DNA of 64,000 bases from Datisca glomerata (Eukaryota > Streptophyta > Magnoliopsida > Cucurbitales > Datiscaceae): NCBI GenBank assembly GCA_003255025.1, contig QANY01013726.1:272937-336936 (forward strand), in the 5' to 3' direction. Made by a program: the position numbers and the translations under genes. Positions 44,124 through 55,638 of this stretch are shown piece after piece (within the stretch, counting starts at the first letter, position 1; every line of letters begins with the position of its first letter). The notes beneath the pieces are model-generated. The model saw only the letters and a program-made list of their open reading frames with translations, was not told where the DNA came from and did not search any database.

Positions 44124-46979
44124 TCAAAAAACTTTGTAATTGAAATTACATAAAGGTTGAAGGACATCTTTGGCATTGGATTGGTCCCACTCCAGCAATT
44201 CCCAAATTTCTCTCTCTATTCTAATATGTGAAAGAGAAGGGGGAGCCAAAAGTTGGCCTTGGTTGTTCATAGGTAAATCAAGAGGTATCCTTCTAAGCAT
44301 GGGGCATGAACATAATCCAATCTGATTTATAGAATCACAAACTAATATTGAAGTACTAGAACATATGCTTTTTAAATTCGGAAGGTGAAGCAAGATGAGA
44401 CACTTCAATTTAGGGAGAGTGACCTTTAAGAGACCCTCTTGTACAGCTTCATTGTTGCTACCTGCTGATATTATTTCCACTATTTCCTTACATCTTGTGA
44501 CCACAAGTGTTTCTAGACTTTGGAGGTTGGATAGTATCTCAGGCGTCAACAAAACTTCAATATTCGGACAACTGCTGATTGAAAGTTTGTGAAGACGGAA
44601 AAAAGCTCCATATGGAACAGCCCGATCTCCACCCATAAAAGCACTGAAGTTCTCCGCTCTATTAATATCTAGTATTTCGAGGCATTGGAGAAGACGTGTA
44701 AGAGAAGTAGAAGAAGAGACTAGATGTCTCATCCCACTGCAACAACATATACGACACATCCTTAAGTCAATCGTCTCGTCCAATGATGGAACATCACATA
44801 AGCTAGTAATGTCATGGAAGTCTTGTAAATCCAGTAGTTGAACGTCTTTCGGAAGCATGAGGCTGATGTCTTTTTTCCATGTCCATCTACTTTTTTGGAT
44901 CTTGTAGTTCTGTAATAGTACGCATTTGTCATAATTCAAACTAAATCTATTATGGTAACAAGGAGAATCTCCAACTAGAAATATGTAATGGGTGAGATTT
45001 GATCCCGCTTGTTGTATGTGTCTTACATATGTGCTCATGCTATTAATGTCAACAAATACACCTTTGAAGATTTCCAAATCTTTTAAACACATTAACTCCT
45101 CCCCTCTCATTTTTACCTTTGTATCACCCGTAAACACGAGTATCAGTTCGTGAAGATTGCATAATCTTGGTATAGTTCTACGAGGAATCATCTTTAGACT
45201 ATATGTGTAAAGATTGAGATATCTCAAGTTAACCAGCAATTCTAAACCATCAGGTGCTCTAGCTATTTTTGTTTCTTCAAGGTCAAGTCTCCTTAAATTC
45301 TTCAACTTTCTCAATGAAGGCACGTATGCCAATCTATCACAACCTCTCAGCAATAAAGCAACCATATTTACCAAATCAGATATTGCATTTGGCAAACTTT
45401 TTATGTCGGTGCACGATAAATCAAGGATCATTAAGCCCTGCAAATGCTCAAAGAACGAACTTGAGATGCCATCTAAAGGATTATTTTGTAGCATTAAGGT
45501 TGTGAGTCTAGGACACCTTGGTGATGGACTTCTAGAGGTAATGGAAATATTATTTCTCATTAAAGACACCTTAGTAAGATCGTCTGACCATTTTTCCTCG
45601 CAAGGTAACTCTTTCAATTGCAAACCTGCTTCCACCATGAAACGAGGAGCTACACTTGTGATTTGAAGTTCCATATCTCTTACCAAATCATGCAACTTCA
45701 CAAACTTATCAACATCTTCTAGCAAACATGCATTTCCAAGATTATTCAACATAACATGACCCTCATCAAATTGAGCTTGTCTAGTCTTCTTTGTATCTAT
45801 GATACCCTCTACAATCAATAATTCTATCAATGTTTCTTTGTAAATGTCGAAGTCTTCTGGATATAATGCACAACACAGTAGACATTCTTGAAGTTTCTTA
45901 TTTTTCAAACGATCATAACTGAATTTCAACTGCTCGATTACCTTTCTCCCTTTATCATCGGGCTCCTTAGAGTATCCCCTCAATTTTTCAAGTGCATCCC
46001 TCCATTCATATGGTTCTTTTACGCCTTTCATACCATTGGCTACAGTAACAATTGCAAGAGGCAAGCGTGCACACTCTTTAGAAACATCCTCAACAATCGG
46101 TTTCAACTCTTTGGTGAGAAACATATCATTCCCATAATGATTTACAAACAAGTTCCATGCCTCCTCTTTTGTAAGCAATTCCATTTGAATAACTTTGCAA
46201 TTCATCAGACGACAGACAAGTAATAATCTAGTAGTCAAAACTAGCTTGCATATGTTTGAAACACTAGGTTCTGGGATTCCTATATCATGAAGATGGAATC
46301 CTTCCCACAGGTCATCAAGGATTAGCACGCACCTCTTCTTAGCTTGCAAGGCTAAGCATATCATTGCTGCCCGAGACGTGACATCATCATACTTTGAGAA
46401 ATCTAGACCCAACTTGCAAGAAATGTCATATTGTAATTTGATAACATCAAACGCCTTTGATACAGTCACCCAAATCACGCTATCGAATTTATCCTTTGCT
46501 TCTTCCAAAAGGCAATTATTAATATGTTTCATGACGGTTGTTTTACCAATTCCGCCCATGCCATACACTCCAATTTTTCTAACACCGTCATTCATTAGGC
46601 AATTCCAAATCTCTTGCATCATTCTTTTTGTTGTAGCCTCTCCAGCTAACTTTGCTACTGGTAGGGTGTCACCTCTACTCAGAGGGGAGTAAGCTTGAAA
46701 AGTGATTCCTTCAGTGAACTTACCTCGCTCAATAAGCTTATTTACTTCTTTCTTGCAATTCTTCACATGTTTCCCCATTTGATCAAGTGCTAATAGACCA
46801 AACCCTTCTGTTGCATTAGAAACTTCTCTCTTTTGTTTCTTCATCGCCGGTTCACCATCTTCGTTAGCTTCCCTATTTGTTGGGTCTTGAAATCTTATTT
46901 TCAGCATTTGTACTTCCTCCTGGCTGTTGCACTTGCTCAGCTCCTCAAGCACCTTAATTAAACTGTCGATGTCTTCCAT
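44124..46979 (-). CDS. Full-length NB-ARC-LRR disease resistance protein (RPS2/RPS5-like)
   Basis: An uninterrupted 951-codon gene with ATG at 46979 and no introns in the coding part. Expected role: cytoplasmic immune receptor that senses a pathogen effector or its target and switches by ADP/ATP exchange. Motifs: P-loop GMGGIGKTT 140-148, RNBS-A FDSVIWVTVS 165-174, kinase-2 LILDDLW 219-225, RNBS-B CKLVLTTR 244-251, GLPL as ARLPLA 304-309, RNBS-D CLLCCALYPED 366-376, MHD box as KLHDL 428-432 (leucine for methionine), LRRs about 470-900 ending at IEREIWELLEW. The N-terminus before the P-loop is about 139 residues. It keeps the GKHVKNCKKEVNKLIERGKF block typical of RPS2/RPS5 relatives, but lacks a long coiled coil and carries a basic MKKQKR patch (46-51). 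It is the best candidate for a working receptor in the window. Confidence 0.92.
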   Translation of the reverse strand: MEDIDSLIKVLEELSKCNSQEEVQMLKIRFQDPTNREANEDGEPAMKKQKREVSNATEGFGLLALDQMGKHVKNCKKEVNKLIERGKFTEGITFQAYSPLSRGDTLPVAKLAGEATTKRMMQEIWNCLMNDGVRKIGVYGMGGIGKTTVMKHINNCLLEEAKDKFDSVIWVTVSKAFDVIKLQYDISCKLGLDFSKYDDVTSRAAMICLALQAKKRCVLILDDLWEGFHLHDIGIPEPSVSNICKLVLTTRLLLVCRLMNCKVIQMELLTKEEAWNLFVNHYGNDMFLTKELKPIVEDVSKECARLPLAIVTVANGMKGVKEPYEWRDALEKLRGYSKEPDDKGRKVIEQLKFSYDRLKNKKLQECLLCCALYPEDFDIYKETLIELLIVEGIIDTKKTRQAQFDEGHVMLNNLGNACLLEDVDKFVKLHDLVRDMELQITSVAPRFMVEAGLQLKELPCEEKWSDDLTKVSLMRNNISITSRSPSPRCPRLTTLMLQNNPLDGISSSFFEHLQGLMILDLSCTDIKSLPNAISDLVNMVALLLRGCDRLAYVPSLRKLKNLRRLDLEETKIARAPDGLELLVNLRYLNLYTYSLKMIPRRTIPRLCNLHELILVFTGDTKVKMRGEELMCLKDLEIFKGVFVDINSMSTYVRHIQQAGSNLTHYIFLVGDSPCYHNRFSLNYDKCVLLQNYKIQKSRWTWKKDISLMLPKDVQLLDLQDFHDITSLCDVPSLDETIDLRMCRICCCSGMRHLVSSSTSLTRLLQCLEILDINRAENFSAFMGGDRAVPYGAFFRLHKLSISSCPNIEVLLTPEILSNLQSLETLVVTRCKEIVEIISAGSNNEAVQEGLLKVTLPKLKCLILLHLPNLKSICSSTSILVCDSINQIGLCSCPMLRRIPLDLPMNNQGQLLAPPSLSHIRIEREIWELLEWDQSNAKDVLQPLCNFNYKVF

Positions 46980-47660
46980 TTCTATTTGAAACAGTAAATA
47001 TCAATAATTGCTGCAAACATCATTAAAATTATCACAGCATGATTTATAGTAATCTATATACATTGTTTGAGCCCTATTACCATTAGGTAACGAGACTATT
47101 CATAGTAATCTATTTCCAGACAAATCTAGTAGATTCTACTTTTACATTATGATAACATTCTTTAAAATCAAAGCCAAAAAAACCACAAATCCATTAAAAT
47201 CTGGGAGAGCAAAAACCAGAACAAATAGATGAAAAATAACCATTATCTATTGACATGACTCATGAGCATGAAATGGAAACGGAAAACAAGTATGGAACCA
47301 AGTAATTAAAATAAATTGCAGAATTTTAAAACAAAAATCAACTTACTTGCCAGCTTAGTAGAAAATCAGAATTAAACTTGTAATTTGCTATACTAGTTTC
47401 GTTGTAAAAGATGATAGAAATGGAGGGGATAAAGGAACTCTCGGTAGGAAAAAGGTGGGTGCTTTAGTCAACGTAAATTCAAAGAGGAGCCAAAGCAATT
47501 AATATGATAAGGACACTGAAAAGAAAGACGTAGTGCCTTAGGAATGGTTACTTGGCACTTTCACATCCACAACAACACTTTATGGCAAATTTTAAAATTT
47601 TCTAGATTCATTGAGTATTAATATAATAAAAATTAAATAATTCTAAATCAATCAAGTTAT
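46980..47660 (-). promoter_or_regulatory. Leader and promoter region of the full-length NB-LRR gene
   Basis: On the minus strand a donor GGCAA|GTAAGT has its G at 47346. An acceptor TTTCAAATAG lies two bases before the ATG, predicting a leader intron of about 365 bases. A W-box core TTGACT lies at 47471-47466 (minus). WRKY factors bind such sites in defence promoters, but one core can occur by chance. No clear TATA box. Confidence 0.45.
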
Positions 47661-47697
47661 ATATTATTTATTGATGTACTGATATTTATTATTTTTT

Positions 47698-48190
47698 AAA
47701 ATGATCTATCAAATTAATTTATAAAAGAATGATACATCACTTAATCGTTTAGAAATTAATACACAACTTGGTCGGTATAAAATTTTTGAAAAACATATAG
47801 TATCAAAGATGTACCTGTATCAGGGGTGATCAAACCATGAATTATCTTTTATGAGTCTCATGTAAAATGATTTAAGGGTGAAATCACCTTGTTAACAATA
47901 TCAGCCATATACGTGCATTTTAATATTACTCTTACCCTCGAGTATCAAATGTTGGTACTTGTCGCTCATTAAAATGATTTATCAAATTAATTTATAAATG
48001 AACGACACACTTAAAACTTAACCACACTAGAATTTCTCAAAAAAATTATTATACCAGTGACGTACTACTATCAGAGGTGATCACACAATTGAATCAACTT
48101 TTATGGGTATGTAAAATGATTTAAGGATGAGATCGTCGATAACGTTACCAACCAATACCGTAGAAACTGACGAATATCAAATATAGTCCC
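47698..48190. repeat. Imperfect tandem duplication, about 272-bp unit
   Basis: AAAATGATCTATCAAATTAATTTATAAA at 47698 recurs at about 47970. Both units then carry a TATCAGxGGTGATCAxAC block and TGTAAAATGATTTAAGG. Confidence 0.65.
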
Positions 48191-50325
48191 AATACGCTTA
48201 CATATGTGACAAATATTTAACATGACTCATATTCCCTATAGTATGTGTTAAGTAATTTAAAATGCACGTATAAAATTAATATTAATGTTGAAAGAAATAC
48301 ATTATCTTTAAAATAATTCTAAATCTAAATTAAAAGTAAAATAATGGTAGTAACCAATACATTAGCTTGTTTATAACATTGTTGAAATTATACTATCTAA
48401 CATTACCATTTGAAAATATATGAAGATGAAATTCATCGATTTTTTAGATTCTATCATAAAGAGATAATTTATTTTATTTAAAAATATTTATTTTAATTAA
48501 TTTATATATATTTTCATGTTGTGGTAACATAAATATTAATAATATTTAATTTCATAGGTTTCTAAGAAATAAATTATTGTTGGCTTAAAAATAATCAAAA
48601 CTTATCTTGTGGATACTTATGTTTCTATTTGCATAATCTTATGATGTTTTTATTTGCATAATCTTACAAAAATATTTAATTTCACAAACTGTTTTTAACA
48701 AATTGTTATTTAATAGAAAATATAGTTTCCACTATATGAACTATTTTAAATGAGAAGATTTGTGAAAATTCTAAATTATACTATATTTTTAAGGAGGTTT
48801 GAAAGGTAAAATAGAGAATTAAAAAATTTTCATATTTAAGACTCTTTTAATATATTAAGATATATATATATATATATTTGTAACCTAAATGAATAAAAAT
48901 GGAGATGATTTCGAAAGAGGAGGAGATCATATTTTTGTAGTGAAAAGTTTGGGCGGAAGAAAGAGAGATCTAAATTCTCGGTAGTGGACAAAACCAACAA
49001 CCTAAAAAGGCAAAACCAACTACCTAAAAATTACTGACATGAGTTGTACGTTTAGATTTAGACGGTCCACATAAAAAAATAAAAGTAAAAACAAATGACC
49101 GCTTACTTTCATCTGAGCCATCCATATCATGACGGATGATTTGGATTTAGCTAACTGCCATGTGTCATTGATTTTGAATAGTTAAAGAGACCCTTTCGAT
49201 AGAAAGAGAGAGCCTTTGCAGAATTAATGAAATTCCACTATTCTTTTATATTTTTAACTAACAAATATTAGGTGAATAATATTATTTTATTATTTTACTG
49301 CTCTCTCATTGTCAAAGTCTTTTGAAATTTTGGGCAGTGTGGATGAGTAACTTTAAATCCACTAATTCATATTTAATTTATATATTAAATTTTAAATGAT
49401 TAAATGATATAATAAATAATTAATAAATAAATATTTTATTATTTATTAAAATGATTAATTAAATTAATCTATCAATACATTATTTATTTAATAAAAATTT
49501 AGTTATAAACTTAGACAGTATAGAATAATTCGATTATATATTTCTAAATCTATTTTAGTGTCCAACTTTTGAAGTTACTAATGATTATTCTCAAAAACTA
49601 ACATGTTCATCTCAAATATAATTTTTGTCAATAATAAAATTAATTTCATAACTGATTTATGAAGCAGTGGACCAACTTGGATTTCCTCAAATTTGTAAAT
49701 AAGATATTGTTTTTGGTCGACTAATTTTAATTGTTATATTTTAAAACAATCTTATTTTCTGAAAAAACATTAGAGATAGTGAAAAGTTCGTACTCTACAT
49801 GTCATTATGAAAAAAAAAATCTGAATATTTATAATTTCAATAAAAATTATAAATATAATTAATTTTTATAATTACACTCCTATAGTTTATTAATTCAAGA
49901 CGTACACTTTATTTAGGAAAAAAAATCCACCCCTTATAATTTTATTAAATAACACGCTCTCTTTACTTCGAAAAATGAGAATAAATCCATTCAATTAACA
50001 ATATGTTAGTTTAAGCATGAAAATATAAGATTGTTATCTCTATAATCAATTCCATCTAAAAATTTTAGACTCCGAATTTAGTTGACTTTGTTTTATATTT
50101 TTTAATAATAATTGGAAGACATTTTTATCTCTCTTGGTTAAAATTCTGTAGTAATAGAATTGACAACAAAACATTATTGATAATCTGATTGTACATGCTA
50201 ATCCATTGGATAATGATTGATAATTTATTATTGATATAAATATGATGTGATGATAAATCTATATAACAATTGTTTTCTTCATGACTGTTTTGCTTTGAGA
50301 ACTCTGAATTGCTTCTCTTTTTGAG
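48191..50325. other. No gene seen; AT-rich DNA
   Basis: Includes a (TA)n run at 48860-48882 and an AT-rich foldback structure at about 49350-49540. No coding evidence. Confidence 0.5.
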
Positions 50326-50920
50326 TCAGTACTGAATCAACTTCAAGTACATAAACTCATAATAAGAAGGTGAAAAATACAGAAAAAGAATATGACAGGC
50401 AGTTGATAGATCTCAGTATATAGTTTAGCCCAATTCGTTCGAAGCAGGGCCCTGCATTCATGGTAATCTATTTCCAGACAAATGAAAAAGTTTTTCTCTT
50501 TTAGACTTTAAAATTAGTGCCAAAAAACTCAAATCAATTAAAACTTTGTGGAGGAAAACTAGAATCAATAAATCAAACAGCAGAGATCAGCTTCTATTGG
50601 GATGGATGACTCATGAGGGTGAAAGGGAAAAGGAAAACAAGTATATTAGAAGAACCAAGTAAAAGAAGATACACAGAATTTTGAAAGAGAGAAGCAAGTT
50701 TACCTTGTCAGCTGAGTTCCACCTAATCTCAGAACTTGAGAAGAAAAGGATAGAAAATGACAAGAAAATGAATAAGTAGGAAAAAATAAGTGGGTATTAC
50801 ACCGAAAAGACAGAAGAACGCGTTTTGCAGCCAGGCCCAGGATTGGCTTTTTAATTGTTTATCAGTTTCTGCATTTTCAATAGCTTCACGTGGGTGGGGT
50901 TCCGATTCCTATGGTTAGGT
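50326..50920 (-). pseudogene. Orphan NB-LRR leader without coding sequence
   Basis: Matches the leader region of the split pseudogene (42290-42740), including GATGGATGACTCATGAGGG and CGTTTTGCAGCCAGGCC. It retains a clean donor GACAAG|GTAAAC (G at 50703, minus strand). No NB-LRR coding sequence follows on its 3' side (below 50326); that side is unrelated AT-rich DNA. It is the remains of another copy of the gene family. Confidence 0.65.
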
Positions 50921-51108
50921 TTGCTTTTTACCTGTAAATTAAGGGGATTTTTTTATTTTTAATATTATTTTAATAAAAGTTTATGAAAATGATGATGTAA
51001 AAAAGACCATGTAAGCAAAATTGCCAGAAATCGTGTTTTGATGCACTTTGACCAAAAGACAGTATCATTTCACACTCAGTCGCTCTCTCACTCGCGAACT
51101 CTTTCTGC

Positions 51109-51113
51109 TTTCC
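51109..51113. repeat. Target-site duplication TTTCC, left copy
   Basis: The same five bases follow the 3' LTR at 55961-55965. Confidence 0.9.
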
Positions 51114-51435
51114 TGTTGAAGAAAGAAAAGCTGTAGTTTCAGAAAAAAATCTTCATCATAAGTAAAAGAAGAAAGCAGAACAGAGACTTTCACCAAACAC
51201 AGTGGGTGTCTAACCATTTCTGGTAAAAAACGATTTCAGGCTTCAAGTAGGCATCCGTTGGAATCATAGGAGATCATAGGCAACCGTTAGAATCATTTGT
51301 ATATATACATCCTCCCTCATTGTAAACAAACAGAATTTTTCCTTCAATAAAAGATCAGAACCAGAAAGGTTCATCATTTCTACAGCTCATCATTTTCCCT
51401 TCAAGATCAGAACCAACAGGTTCATCATTTCTACA
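51114..51435 (+). repeat. 5' LTR of the copia element (322 bp)
   Basis: Contains TATATATAC near 51300-51307 as a candidate TATA box and AATAAAA near 51345 as a candidate poly(A) signal. Aligns end to end with 55639-55960. Confidence 0.95.
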
Positions 51436-51447
51436 TGGTATCAAAGC
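51436..51447 (+). other. Primer-binding site (initiator tRNA-Met)
   Basis: TGGTATCAAAGC immediately after the LTR; the consensus copia site is TGGTATCAGAGC (one mismatch). Confidence 0.85.
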
Positions 51448-51470
51448 AATGATTCTGAGAATCAACATAT

Positions 51471-52199
51471 ATGGCAGAACCATCAACCTCCGGCCAGCTT
51501 CACCACCATGACACTAATCTCAGACTAACCCCCATCCTGCTCACTGGCCACAACTACATACCGTGGGCCAGGGCGGCTCGGGTGAGCCTGAAAGGAAGAG
51601 GCAGACTGGGCTTCGTGGACGGCAGTAAGCCAAGACCAGACCGAAACTCAGAGGAATGGGACATCATGGACAGCCAGGTAATGACCTGGATAACTAATTC
51701 AATAGACCCAAAATTCAATGAAATTTTTTGTTTTTGTGAAACAGGACAGGAACTCTGGGAAGAAATCCAGAGCAACTATTGTGAACAAAACAATTTTGCG
51801 CAAGTCTTTGAACTTAAACGAAAGATCTCTCAAGCAAAACAGGGGGACAGATCAGTACCGGAGCTAACCGGGTTTTTAAAATCTAAGTTCAAAGAACTTG
51901 AAACCCTGAGACCGATGACCACTGACCTAAAGGAACTCCAAGAACGAGCTGAGCAGGATATGGTTTTCCACTTCTTGACGGCTCTCGACTCAAGCTACGA
52001 AGCATTCCGAGCTCAGATCTTGATGTCGACAGAGAAGCCAACTTTTGCCACGGTCTCAGCCATGGTTCAAAGAGAAGAAACCAGGCGACGAGTAATGAGT
52101 AAAAGAGATGACAAGGAAGGGGGAAGACACCGCGGACAACCAGGTGAGCAGGTGAAATGCAGCCACTGCCGAAAGGAAGGGCACACCCACGACCGGTGA
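51471..52199 (+). pseudogene. Copia gag, stopped at the last zinc-knuckle cysteine
   Basis: 242 codons from MAEPSTSGQL. The gag body (HNYIPWARAARVSLKGRGRL, LWEEIQSNYCEQN, LTALDSSYEAFRAQIL) is well kept. The zinc knuckle starts CSHCRKEGHTHDR (C230, C233, H238), but the fourth ligand at codon 243 is TGA followed by TGG, one base from a cysteine codon. The spacer to protease (52200-52415) has lost its frame. Confidence 0.85.
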
Positions 52200-52415
52200 T
52201 GGAACCTGCACCCTCATCTCCGGCAGAACCAGAGAAAGTTCCAGAACAAGCGAGGGAGCTGCGCGAAAAGTGACGAGTGAGGAGGCTCCGCGAAAACTTT
52301 CCCCTTTTATACCGAGGGTTTCAGCGGAGCGGGTCACGGGTCAGGACCCGACCCAGACCGCAGGGCACACAAGATAGATGGACCCGGTTCGGGCAATGGG
52401 TACCGACTCGACCGA

Positions 52416-52895
52416 ATGGAAGAAATAGACCGATCCGGATCCATTAGAGCAGATCTGCACCCAGACAACAACGCACAGATGGCTACACTGCTCAAACAAT
52501 TTGGAGAATTTTTGCGCGATACCTCAGGTTCATCCATTTGCAATACTGTCAATTATTTTTCTAAATCTACAAATTTTTGTCATAACTTAGAACACTGGAT
52601 AATAGATTCTGGTGTCTCCAACCACATGACTTATAACACAAAAAATCTACACAGTCTCACTAAATTAGAAAAACCACAACACGTGACAGTAGCCAATGGA
52701 AATAAAGTTCCAATTTTTGGCACAGGGTCCACCACACTCTTCACAAAAATCATTAACAACGTACTTTGTCTACCCAATTTTAACTCCAATCTCCTATCCG
52801 TCAGTAAAATAACCAAAGACTTAAACTGCAATGTTACTTTTTCACCTGACAAAGTAATTTTTCAGGATCGAGTCACCGGGAAGAAGATTGGTTAA
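52416..52895 (+). pseudogene. Copia protease and pre-integrase region
   Basis: Contains the aspartic protease site WIIDSGVSNHMT (D64, S65, G66 of this frame; alanine to valine from the usual DSGAS) and LCLPNFNSNLLSVSKITKDL. A TAA at 52893-52895 interrupts before the pre-integrase motif ILHWRFGHPSDKILNKL (about 52980). A short deletion and shift near 53035 lead into the integrase frame. Confidence 0.85.
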
Positions 52896-53031
52896 GGAAA
52901 ATTTAGAAACGGTCTGTACTACTTAGAAGATACCGACAAAACATGCCTGGCCACCTCCAGTACAGTACCAAAAGACAAAATATTACATTGGAGATTCGGT
53001 CATCCCTCAGACAAAATCCTAAACAAATTAC

Positions 53032-54969
53032 TTGGTTGTAATTCAAACCAGGTTACCCTTTCCACTATCTAGCAGTATGACAAAACGATGTTTTGAATTA
53101 ATTCATTCTGATGTTTGGGGACCTGCTCCAGTTGACTCATATAATAAATTCAAATATTTTGTTACATTTATTGATGATTTCTCTCGCACCACATGGTTAT
53201 ATATTTTGAAATCAAAAAATGAAGTCTTAAGTCGTTTTCAAGAGTTCAACAATTTAGTCGAAACTCAATTTGAAACAACCATAAAAATCTTTAGGTCTGA
53301 TAATGGAACCGAGTATACTAACAACACCTTTTTTGAGTTCTTTAAACAAAAGGGTATACGACATCAAACCACCTGTATCCACACCCCACAACACAACGGT
53401 GTCTCAGAACACAAAAACCGACACCTTCTTGAAATGACTAGGGCTCTCCTCCTCCAAAATAACGTACCCAAACGATACTGGTCGGACGCAATACTCACAG
53501 CAACATACCTTATCAATCGATTACCCAGTGTAAAATTGCATCTGAAAAGCCCTCTAGAAATTCTCAAGGGTAGGAAAATTAATCTTGATCACATACGAGT
53601 ATTCGGATGTACATGCTACGTACACATTCCAAAACTTGATAAATTGGACAAAACCTTAGTCAAAACCCTATTTTTGGGGTATTCCGCTGAAAAAAAGGGG
53701 TATAAATGCTACGACCCAATAAACCATAAACTCTACATCTCACGCGATGTACAATTTTTAGAACTAGAATCCTATTACCCAAAGGACTCCAACAATCATA
53801 ACCACCACCAAATGTTTCCGCTACCTAACAGTATTATTTCCTCCGATATCATAAGACAGGAATACGATACCACATCAACCGCGCCTAAGACAACTACCTC
53901 AGGGGGAGCAACTGATGAGGCAGTTGTCACTGATGAAGCAGTAATCGTAAGAAGATCAACAAGGCAAACTCAACCCCCAGCAAGATTAAAAGACTACATG
54001 TCTCATCAGGTTCTATACCCTATCCAAAATTTTCTATCTTATGATAAAATCTCTAACATCCACAGGGCATACTTGGGAAAAATTGATGAAACAGATGAGC
54101 CAAAGACCTATCAAGAAGCCCAACTCGACCCTAAATGGAGAAAGGCGATGAATGAAGAACTCTTAGCCTTGGAAAGAAATTAAACTTGGGACATAATCCC
54201 ACTACCCAACGGGAAGAAACCCGTAGGATGTAAATGGGTCTACAAGACCAAATACAACAGCAACGGCACTATCGAGAGATATAAAGCCCGACTAGTTGCC
54301 AAAGGCTTTACTCAGACATATGGAGTGGATTACCAGGAGACGTTCGCTCCATTGGTAAAAATGAACACAATCCGAGTGCTACTATCCGTTGCCACCAACC
54401 TCAGCTGGGAACTATATCAAATGGATGTAAAAAACACATTTCTTCAAGGAAATCTGGAAGAAGAAGTATATATGTCCTTACCTCCAGGACACGAGAAAGC
54501 AACGCACCCATCTCTGGTATGTAGATTAAAGAAGGCTATCTACGGCCTGAAACAGTCACCAAGGGCATGGTATGAAAAATTAAGCATGTCTCTTTTAAAG
54601 ATTAACTTCGTCAAAAGCACGGCTGACTCATCTATGTTCGTCAAACACACGAACAACTCCACCACCATCGTTTTAGTCTACGTAGATGACATTATCATCA
54701 CCGGAAATAATCACGATGAAATATGGAGTGTTCAAAAATTTCTAAAAGGAGAGTTTGATATTAAAGATCTAGGAAAACTGAAGTACTTCCTAGGGATAGA
54801 AATAGCTCACTCGAAGAAGGGATTGTTTCTATCTCAAAGAAAATCTATCTTAGACTTGTTAAAAGAAACAGGCATGATAGGGGCAAAACCTGCTAGCACA
54901 CCAATGGAAACCAACATGAAAATAAGACTGAATGATAGCAAACCAATAATTGATATAGGCCAATATTAG
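53032..54969 (+). pseudogene. Copia integrase and reverse transcriptase
   Basis: One frame with a single internal TAA (54181-54183). Integrase catalytic residues are all present: D27 (HSDVWGP), D90 (RSDNGTEY) and E126 (NGVSEHKN), with the D-E spacing of 35 residues. The C-terminal integrase motif is VFGCTCYVHIP...FLGYSAEKKGYKCYDP. Reverse transcriptase follows after the TAA: WVYKTKYNSNGTIERYKARL, QMDVKNTFLQG, AIYGLKQSPRAWY and the catalytic YVDD at about 54679. It stops at TAG 54967-54969, one base from CAG in the expected YQRLVGKLIYL context. Confidence 0.9.
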
Positions 54970-55631
54970 AGACTAGTAGGAAAACTAATTTATCTAACGG
55001 TCACAAGATCAGATATCACTTTTGCAGTTAGCGTTAGCAGTCAATTCATGCACGCACCCTGCACAAATCATCAGGCAGCCGCAGAAAGGATACTCAGATA
55101 CCTTAAAGGAACACCCGGCCAAGGGATATGGATGAAGAGAACCGGGGCAAACTCCATTGTTGGATACACTGAGCTGACTGGGTAGGTAGTTACGATAGAA
55201 AATCTACAACTGGCTTTTGTGTCTTTGTAGGTGGGAATTTAGTGACCTGGAAGAGCAAGAAACAAACTGTTGTAGCAAGGTCAAGTGCAGAGGCAGAATA
55301 CAGAGCCATGGCCTCCACTGCTAGCGAACTCACATGGATTAGACATCTCCTTCAAGATATGAAGGTCGAGATAAGGAAACCGATAGAGATGCACTGGGAC
55401 AACCAAGCAGCACGTCATATTGCAATGAACCTCGTTTTTCACGAGAGAACCAAACATATTGAAGTGGACTGTCATTTCATAAGAGAGAAAGTACAGTCTG
55501 GAGAAATCACCATTCCCTTTGTACGTAGTGAAGACCAGCTAGCCGACATCTTCACCAAAACCCTTGACAAAAATAACCTCCAAAGAATACTTGACAAGTT
55601 AGGCTCGATCAACCTATACGACCCAACTTGA
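54970..55631 (+). pseudogene. Copia RT tail and RNase H
   Basis: Continues RLVGKLIYLTVTRSDITFAV and ILRYLKGTPGQG. A frameshift near 55180-55200 (in the GYTDADWAG region) moves into an open frame to 55631: TWKSKKQTVVARSSAEAEYRAM, HWDNQAARHIAMN, ERTKHIEVDCHFI and the typical end LADIFTKTL. Confidence 0.88.
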
Positions 55632-55638
55632 GGGGGAG
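55629..55638 (+). other. Polypurine tract
   Basis: TGAGGGGGAG directly before the 3' LTR; primes plus-strand synthesis in this family. Confidence 0.85.
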
